Assembly (NCBI GenBank): GCA_902512415.1
Contig: CABXJB010000006.1
Coordinates: forward strand, 1-39,354
Length of the DNA: 39,354 nt
Origin: an uncultured Alphaproteobacteria bacterium
GTDB lineage: Bacteria > Pseudomonadota > Alphaproteobacteria > HIMB59 > GCA-002718135
Direction: 5' to 3'
Position 1 is the first letter of the stretch. Each line of letters opens with the position of its first letter. The position numbers were made by a program, and so were the translations under genes. Shown one piece after another: positions 34,655 to 39,354 of the stretch. The notes beneath the pieces are model-generated. The model was not told the DNA's origin, made no database searches, and saw nothing but the letters and a program-made list of their open reading frames with translations.

Positions 34655-35947
34655 ATGATACCAAGATACAATAGACCTAAAATAGAAAATATTTGGACAT
34701 TAGAAAATAAATTTAAAATCTGGACAGAAATCGAAATACTTATAGCTGAAAAACTATCAGATATTGGTGTGATACCAAAAATCGCTGCTAAAGAAATAAG
34801 AAAAAAAGCAAAATTTAATGTAGATGAAATTAATGCATTAGAAAAACAAACAAGACATGATGTTAATGCTTACATAGATAACATCAGTAAATATATTGGA
34901 AAGCAATCAAAATATTTTCATCATGGTGTTACATCAAGTGATATAATTGATACAGGTTTCTCTATACAATTAAAACAAACTGGAGAAATAATTACTAAAG
35001 AACTTAAAATTTTATTAAAAAATTTAAAATCTAAATCATTAAAATATAAAAACACTACGATGATAGGGAGAAGTCATGGAATTCATGCAGAGCCAATAAC
35101 CTTTGGATTGAAATTAGCATCATTTTATAATGAATTTAAAAGAAATTTAAAAAGACTAGAACTAGCAATTGGAGAAATAAGTATTTGCTCAATTTCAGGA
35201 CCGGTCGGTACTTATGACAGTATAGATCCTGGAGTAGAAAAATATGTTGCTAAAAAATTAAAATTAAAATCTGAAGACGTTTCTACTCAAATAATTCCAA
35301 GAGATAGACATGCATTCTTTTTTTCTGTTCTTGGCATCATAGGATCTTCGATTGAGCGGTTTGCTGTTGAGATAAGGCATTTACAAAAAACTGAATTACT
35401 AGAAGTTGAGGAAAGGTTTAATCCAAAACAAAAAGGTTCATCTGCAATGCCACATAAAAGAAATCCAGTTTTAAGTGAAAATTTAACTGGGTTAGCTAGA
35501 TACATAAGAAGTGCTGTTATTCCCTCTATGGAAAACATTGTTTTATGGCATGAGAGAGATATAAGTCACTCCAGTGTTGAGAGGATTATGGCACCTGATA
35601 TTACTATAGTATTAGATTTTGCATTAAGCAGATTAAACGAAATTGTTACTACTATGAAAGTTTACCCAGAAAATATGAAAAAAAACTTAAACTTATTAGG
35701 AGGTCTTCATAATAGTCAGAAACTACTACTAAAATTAACAAAAAAAGGATTATCCCGGCAAGAAGCGTATTCCATTGTTCAAAAAAATGCAATGGATGCA
35801 TGGAAAAATAAAAAAAAATTTTATGAATTTCTTGAGAATGATAAAACTTTATTGAAAATTATATCAAAACAAGAACTTAAAAATATTCTGAAAATTGATA
35901 TAAAAAATAGTAAAATAGATTGGATTTTTAAAAATAAAGTTAAATAG
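34655..35947 (+). CDS. purB: Adenylosuccinate lyase
   Basis: PurB acts twice in purine synthesis, cleaving SAICAR and adenylosuccinate, each with release of fumarate. The 430-residue protein has the superfamily signature KGSSAMPHKRNPVLSENL, with the catalytic Ser loop near residue 262. It also has TRHDVNAYI, HHGVTSSDIIDT, GRSHGIHAEPITFG (catalytic His region) and HERDISHSSVERIM. It starts with MIPRYNRPKIENIW, typical of the alphaproteobacterial and Bacillus-type enzyme. It is probably cotranscribed with map. Confidence 0.96.
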   Translation: MIPRYNRPKIENIWTLENKFKIWTEIEILIAEKLSDIGVIPKIAAKEIRKKAKFNVDEINALEKQTRHDVNAYIDNISKYIGKQSKYFHHGVTSSDIIDTGFSIQLKQTGEIITKELKILLKNLKSKSLKYKNTTMIGRSHGIHAEPITFGLKLASFYNEFKRNLKRLELAIGEISICSISGPVGTYDSIDPGVEKYVAKKLKLKSEDVSTQIIPRDRHAFFFSVLGIIGSSIERFAVEIRHLQKTELLEVEERFNPKQKGSSAMPHKRNPVLSENLTGLARYIRSAVIPSMENIVLWHERDISHSSVERIMAPDITIVLDFALSRLNEIVTTMKVYPENMKKNLNLLGGLHNSQKLLLKLTKKGLSRQEAYSIVQKNAMDAWKNKKKFYEFLENDKTLLKIISKQELKNILKIDIKNSKIDWIFKNKVK

Positions 35948-35984
35948 TCTTTATTTTTTATTATTATTAAACTATTTAATTAAT

Positions 35985-36215
35985 ATGCCTTTATCTAAAG
36001 AAGATTTGGAAAATTACATAAAAGAGAGTATTCCTGACTCAACAATAATTATAGATGATTTAAAAGGAGATGGAGATCATTATAGTGCCACTGTTATCTC
36101 AAAATCTTTTGAAGGAAAATCGAAGATAGAGCAACATAAAATGGTATATGACTCATTAAAGGGAAAAATGGGCAATGAACTACATGCATTAATGCTAAAA
36201 ACAAAAACGGAGTAA
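35985..36215 (+). CDS. BolA-family protein
   Basis: This 76-residue protein has the BolA fold: EDLENYIKESIPDSTIIIDDLKGDGDHYSATVISKSFEGKSKIEQHKMVYDSLKGKMG, with G-D-G-DHY and the helix-turn-helix-like Q-H-(K)-MVY--L--. BolA proteins bind a [2Fe-2S] cluster together with CGFS glutaredoxins, and one is encoded right after it (two-base gap). The pair most likely helps cluster transfer or iron sensing. The sequence has the short BolA2/IbaG-like length. Confidence 0.92.
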   Translation: MPLSKEDLENYIKESIPDSTIIIDDLKGDGDHYSATVISKSFEGKSKIEQHKMVYDSLKGKMGNELHALMLKTKTE

Positions 36216-36217
36216 AA

Positions 36218-36565
36218 ATGGAACAGAATAATACAGTTGATGTATCAGAAAATATTAAAAATGAAATTAAATCAAATGATGTAGTTTTATTTATGAAAGG
36301 AACTCCAGTTTTCCCAATGTGTGGTTTTTCAGCTGCTACCGTTCAGGTTTTATCTGATATTGGTGTAAAATTTAGCACTGTAAATGTTCTTGATAGCAAT
36401 GAAATAAGAGAAGGTATAAAAAAATTTTCTAATTGGCCAACTATCCCACAATTGTATGTGAAAGAAGAATTTATCGGAGGTTGTGATATTGTTAAGGAAA
36501 TGCATGAAGCAGGAGAACTCTTAGAATTATTTAATAGTAGAGGTATTGAAGTAAATCCATCATAA
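36218..36565 (+). CDS. grxD: Monothiol glutaredoxin, CGFS type
   Basis: This 115-residue Grx4-type glutaredoxin has KGTPVFPMCGFSAATVQVL, with Cys35 of the CGFS motif. WPTIPQLYVKEEFIGGCDIVKEM follows, with the cis-Pro TIPQLYV and GGCDI glutathione-binding elements. CGFS glutaredoxins bridge a [2Fe-2S] cluster with glutathione and exchange it with BolA. The adjacent bolA gene and two-base spacing indicate an operon. A short ATGGAACAG start follows GGAG at a usable distance. Confidence 0.95.
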   Translation: MEQNNTVDVSENIKNEIKSNDVVLFMKGTPVFPMCGFSAATVQVLSDIGVKFSTVNVLDSNEIREGIKKFSNWPTIPQLYVKEEFIGGCDIVKEMHEAGELLELFNSRGIEVNPS

Positions 36566-36566
36566 C

Positions 36567-37451
36567 TTGAAAACTAATTTTACTAGAGGCATTGTTTATG
36601 TCTGCATAGCAGCACTTTGGTGGGGTATGCCACAACCTCTTTTTTTTGATGAAATAAAATATGTTCCATCACTTGAAGTGGCAATGCATAGAGGAGTATG
36701 GTCGTTTTTTGTGCTTTTCTTATCTCTTCTTTTTTTAAATGAGATCAATGATTTTTTTCTTTTATTCAGATCATCAAAAAAAATTATAATATTATCAATT
36801 ACATCATTATTGATTGCCACAAACTGGTTAGGTTTTATTTACTCTGTAAGTATTAATAAAGTTCAAGATGCTTCCTTAGGTTACTTTCTTACTCCAATGA
36901 TTAGCATTTCACTTGGTTATTTTATTTTAAATGAAAATTTAAATTTAAGAAAAATTATTTCAGTTTCATTAATGATAATTGCATGCTTTATTCTTTTTAC
37001 CAACTTAGATCATTTTCCTTATATTGCTTTGTTGATAGGCACAACCTGGGGTATTTATGGTTTATTAAGAAAACAAATACAAGTTTCTCCAGCTTTAGGA
37101 CTCCTTTATGAGTCTGGATTGATTTCATTATTTGCTTTTCCTTATTTATTATACTTAAGCTATACAAATGTTGGTTACTTTAATATTGATTTTAGTTTTA
37201 TTTCAATAATGTTATTTTTTACAGGCATTGTAACAATTATCCCTTTATTTTTTTTTAATCTTGGACTCAAATACACAACATTAGGCTTAGCAGGTGTGTT
37301 GTTTTATATTGCACCCAGTTTTCATTTTATTACCTCAGTATTTATTCTTGGCGAATATATGGAATTTCAGAAACTTTTAGCTTTTATCATAATATGGATA
37401 GGGGTTATTATTTTTATTTATGATGCAGTAAAAAATTCCAGATTATCTTGA
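36567..37451 (+). CDS. EamA/RarD-type transporter
   Basis: This 294-residue inner-membrane protein has about ten predicted helices in two EamA repeats. It starts with [25 protein letters not shown] and [10 protein letters not shown], resembling the RarD branch of the drug/metabolite transporter superfamily (compare G---A---Y-LWG--PIYFK, HR--WS). Later motifs are [32 protein letters not shown] and [18 protein letters not shown]. RarD proteins are named for a chloramphenicol phenotype but their natural substrate is unknown. Translation appears to begin at a TTG two bases after the grxD stop; no closer ATG precedes the first helix. The 3' end overlaps the convergent rpsD by nine bases. Confidence 0.85.
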   Translation: MKTNFTRGIVYVCIAALWWGMPQPLFFDEIKYVPSLEVAMHRGVWSFFVLFLSLLFLNEINDFFLLFRSSKKIIILSITSLLIATNWLGFIYSVSINKVQDASLGYFLTPMISISLGYFILNENLNLRKIISVSLMIIACFILFTNLDHFPYIALLIGTTWGIYGLLRKQIQVSPALGLLYESGLISLFAFPYLLYLSYTNVGYFNIDFSFISIMLFFTGIVTIIPLFFFNLGLKYTTLGLAGVLFYIAPSFHFITSVFILGEYMEFQKLLAFIIIWIGVIIFIYDAVKNSRLS

Positions 37452-38063
37452 ATAAAACTCAATAACTAAATTTGGTTCCATTGTAACTGGATACGGGACA
37501 TCATGTATTAAAGGAGCTCTTAAAAACCTTCCTTTAAATTCTTTAATATCAACTTCAATATATTCAGGTATTTCTCTTTCTTGAGAAACAATAGATTCTT
37601 GAACAATATTAATTTCCTTGCTTCCATCTTTTAATGAAATTTCATCACCATCTTTAACTGAATATGAAGGAATATTAACTCTTTTTCCATTTACTTTTAC
37701 ATGACCATGATTAACTAATTGTCTAGCAGCAAAAATTGTTGGAACAAATTTCATTCTATATACTATAGCATCTAATCTTCTTTCAAGTAATTCAATCAGA
37801 ATTTGACTAGTATCACCTTTAATATTTGAAGCTTTTGAAAAAATTCTTCTAAATTGTTTTTCTGTTAAATCACCATAGTAAAACTTAAGTTTTTGTTTTG
37901 CAAATAGTTGATTGCCATAGTCAGATTGCTTTTTACGTAAAGCCATAGCTCCATGTTGGCCAGGTTTTGTATTTCTTTTATTATATGGACTTTTAGGTCT
38001 GCCCCATAGGTTACAGCCTAGTCTTCTGTCAATTTTGTATTTTGCAGATATTCTTTTTGTCAT
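37443..38063 (-). CDS. rpsD: Small ribosomal subunit protein uS4
   Basis: uS4 is a primary 16S rRNA-binding protein that nucleates the small-subunit body. The 206-residue length is standard. It begins with [25 protein letters not shown] and has an S4 RNA-binding domain at about residues 95-155 ([40 protein letters not shown]). It ends in [14 protein letters not shown], as in most bacterial uS4. It is monocistronic here with its own promoter, away from the rpsM-rpoA cluster, as in other alphaproteobacteria. Confidence 0.96.
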   Translation of the reverse strand: MTKRISAKYKIDRRLGCNLWGRPKSPYNKRNTKPGQHGAMALRKKQSDYGNQLFAKQKLKFYYGDLTEKQFRRIFSKASNIKGDTSQILIELLERRLDAIVYRMKFVPTIFAARQLVNHGHVKVNGKRVNIPSYSVKDGDEISLKDGSKEINIVQESIVSQEREIPEYIEVDIKEFKGRFLRAPLIHDVPYPVTMEPNLVIEFYSR

Positions 38064-38075
38064 TAATTTATCGCG

Positions 38076-38103
38076 TATATAGAGATTAATTTATTGATGT
38101 CAA
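38076..38103 (-). promoter_or_regulatory. Promoter for rpsD with a very short leader
   Basis: On the minus strand a perfect TTGACA (38103-38098) is followed after 16 bases by TATATA (38081-38076). The expected start near 38069 leaves only about five to seven bases before the rpsD ATG at 38063, so the mRNA would be nearly leaderless. No ribosome-binding site is visible between them. The match is by eye only. Confidence 0.5.
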
Positions 38104-38113
38104 ACCCATTATT

Positions 38114-38836
38114 TCATGATTTTGGCTGTTTTTTAAGCTTTTTATGCATACCCCATAACATACGAAGTTCCTTTTTAGATAAATCAATTTTATTATAAAT
38201 AGAATAAATATTATCTATCATACTGTCCTTTTTTTCTTCTGGTCGAAAAAAACCATTAGAATCAAGGTCATTAATTAAGAAATTCATAAAATTAGAAAGT
38301 TCAAGTTTATTTATTTTATCCTTATTTAAAGTTTTAATATTTTTAATTGAAACATTATTTGACCGAAATAGCTCATAAGACATTATAGAAACGGCATGGG
38401 ATAAATTCAGTGATTTATTCAAGTTATCAGTTGGGATGGTAAATAAAAAGTTTGCTAATCTAATATCTTGATTGGATAATCCTGAATTTTCAGGCCCAAA
38501 TAATATAGCAATATTTTTAAAATCTCTAATTTTTTTCATTAATAGATTGAAATTATTAAATGATTTTTTTGTCAAAAAACGCTTTCTATTAGAAGTTGCG
38601 ATTACCATGTCAAAATTTGATATTGCATTATCCAAACAATTATAAATTTTAGCGTTACTAATGATTTTATTTGCATGTTTAGCCGAGCTCTCTGCCTTTT
38701 GACTTGGCCAACCATCTCTGGGACTTACAATAGATAGTTTTGAAAAACCAAAATTATCCATTACTCTAGCAGTCATTCCAATATTTTCAGAAAGTTGAGG
38801 TCTTACTAAAACAATAGTAGGGTTTATTTTTTTCAA
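38114..38836 (-). CDS. trmJ: TrmJ-like tRNA 2'-O-methyltransferase (SpoU/TrmH family)
   Basis: TrmJ methylates the ribose at position 32 of several tRNAs. The 240-residue protein has an SPOUT fold with the three SpoU motifs: NPTIVLVRPQLSENIGMTARVMDNFG (motif 1), IAILFGPENSGLSNQDI (motif 2), and FTIPTDNLNKSLNLSHAVSIMSYELFR (motif 3). LSIVSPRDGWPSQKAESSAKHA is the TrmJ-type helix region. A C-terminal helical extension is also typical. Only one base separates it from cimA upstream, so the two are probably cotranscribed. Confidence 0.92.
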   Translation of the reverse strand: MKKINPTIVLVRPQLSENIGMTARVMDNFGFSKLSIVSPRDGWPSQKAESSAKHANKIISNAKIYNCLDNAISNFDMVIATSNRKRFLTKKSFNNFNLLMKKIRDFKNIAILFGPENSGLSNQDIRLANFLFTIPTDNLNKSLNLSHAVSIMSYELFRSNNVSIKNIKTLNKDKINKLELSNFMNFLINDLDSNGFFRPEEKKDSMIDNIYSIYNKIDLSKKELRMLWGMHKKLKKQPKS

Positions 38837-38837
38837 T

Positions 38838-39354
38838 TTACTTATTTAAATCATTAAATAACTTATACGTAATACTATCATAGATAGCATTGTAAGATGC
38901 ATCAATAATATTTGAAGATACACCAACAGTTGTCCAGTGCTTTTTACTGTCATCAGTTGATTCTATGTGAACTCTGGTGATAGCACCAGTACCCTTTTCA
39001 GATGATAAAATCATAACTTTATAATCTGTTAGAGTTAAGCCTTTTAGAGTTGGATAGAAATCGATAAGAGCTTGCCTTAAAGCACTATCTATTGCATTTA
39101 CTGGACCATTACCAACCCCAACAGTCATTTTTTCTTCATTCTTTATTTCTAAATGAACAGTTGCTTCTGAGTCTGTAACTAACTTACCTTTTGCGTTCCA
39201 TCTTCTTTCATCAGTAACTCTAAATTTGTGAAGATTAAAATATTCTTTTATTTGTCCAATGTGTCTTCTAACAAGCAGCTCAAAACTTGCTACAGCAGTA
39301 TCATAAGAAAAGCCCTCAGTTTCTTTTTGTTTAATTAATTCTAGTATTTGATTA
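38838..39354 (-). CDS. cimA: Citramalate synthase CimA, C-terminal part (5' end outside the window)
   Basis: The frame stays open from the window edge to the stop at 38838 (172 codons). The edge-proximal part reads LIKQKETEGFSYDTAVASFELL, FNLHKFRVTDERRWN and KLVTDSEATVHLEI. It then reads GVGNGPVNAIDSALRQALIDFYPTLKGLTLTDYKVMIL, GTGAITRVHIESTDD and WTTVGVSSNIIDASYNAIYDSITYKL. This is the LeuA-type regulatory domain in its CimA form (EG-(A/S)YD-A-ASFELL is diagnostic against LeuA). CimA makes (R)-citramalate from pyruvate and acetyl-CoA for isoleucine synthesis. The catalytic TIM barrel lies beyond the edge. Confidence 0.9.
   Translation of the reverse strand, partial: NQILELIKQKETEGFSYDTAVASFELLVRRHIGQIKEYFNLHKFRVTDERRWNAKGKLVTDSEATVHLEIKNEEKMTVGVGNGPVNAIDSALRQALIDFYPTLKGLTLTDYKVMILSSEKGTGAITRVHIESTDDSKKHWTTVGVSSNIIDASYNAIYDSITYKLFNDLNK

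Overview
The window is about 39.4 kb of very AT-rich, densely packed chromosomal DNA from a bacterium. Several things point to a low-GC, streamlined alphaproteobacterium of the marine SAR11 / HIMB59 / AEGEAN-169 kind: a DUF2794 and a DUF3553 gene, a DksA lacking most zinc-finger cysteines, the fabD-fabG-acpP-fabF-mltG-gmk order, the rpsF-rpsR-rplI-dnaB-alr order, a GTTC-N7-GTTC SOS-type box at recA, very small intergenic gaps and repeated gene overlaps. The assignment is inference from gene content; no rRNA is present to settle it. I see no IS element, prophage, CRISPR array, plasmid gene or rRNA operon, and no gene-free stretch longer than about 300 bases.

Layout. 1-4613 (minus): a fatty-acid synthesis operon running fabD, fabG, acpP, fabF, then mltG and a gmk cut by the window edge. 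4698-11303 (plus): ribosomal proteins bS6, bS18 and bL9, replicative helicase dnaB, alanine racemase, an MMPL/RND-type exporter and a CvpA-like membrane protein. 11296-14967 (minus): der, a BamB-like lipoprotein, a YfgM-like anchored protein and a thioredoxin-fold protein. 14991-15326 (plus): DUF2794. 15329-17470 (minus): guaA and rlmE. 17540-22166 (plus): a two-gene RND efflux pair. 22263-24019 (plus): a LOG-family phosphoribohydrolase and NADP isocitrate dehydrogenase. 24008-27870 (minus): alaS and recA, separated by the one strong intrinsic terminator in the window. 28075-30441 (plus): dksA, DUF3553, moaA, nadK. 30445-32853: a small accessory-looking patch with a VOC protein (minus), a secreted HELVH metallopeptidase (plus) and an outer-membrane barrel protein (minus). 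Then tRNA-Leu(UAA) and a CinA-type protein (minus). 33852-37451 (plus): map, purB, bolA, CGFS glutaredoxin, EamA/RarD transporter. 37443-39354 (minus): rpsD, trmJ and the 3' part of cimA.

Most genes are housekeeping: lipid and peptidoglycan synthesis, translation, replication and recombination, purine and central metabolism, envelope assembly. The parts that stand out are (i) the recA regulatory region with a textbook alphaproteobacterial SOS-type box; (ii) the higher-GC secreted metallopeptidase, preceded by a pair of operator-like palindromes; (iii) an MMPL transporter sitting where radA usually lies between alr and cvpA; (iv) an RND pump with an enlarged central linker and a non-canonical proton-relay triad; and (v) extreme compaction of convergent gene ends and very short leaders. 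I did not find a clearly new multi-gene system. The metallopeptidase patch is the best candidate for uncharacterised biology.
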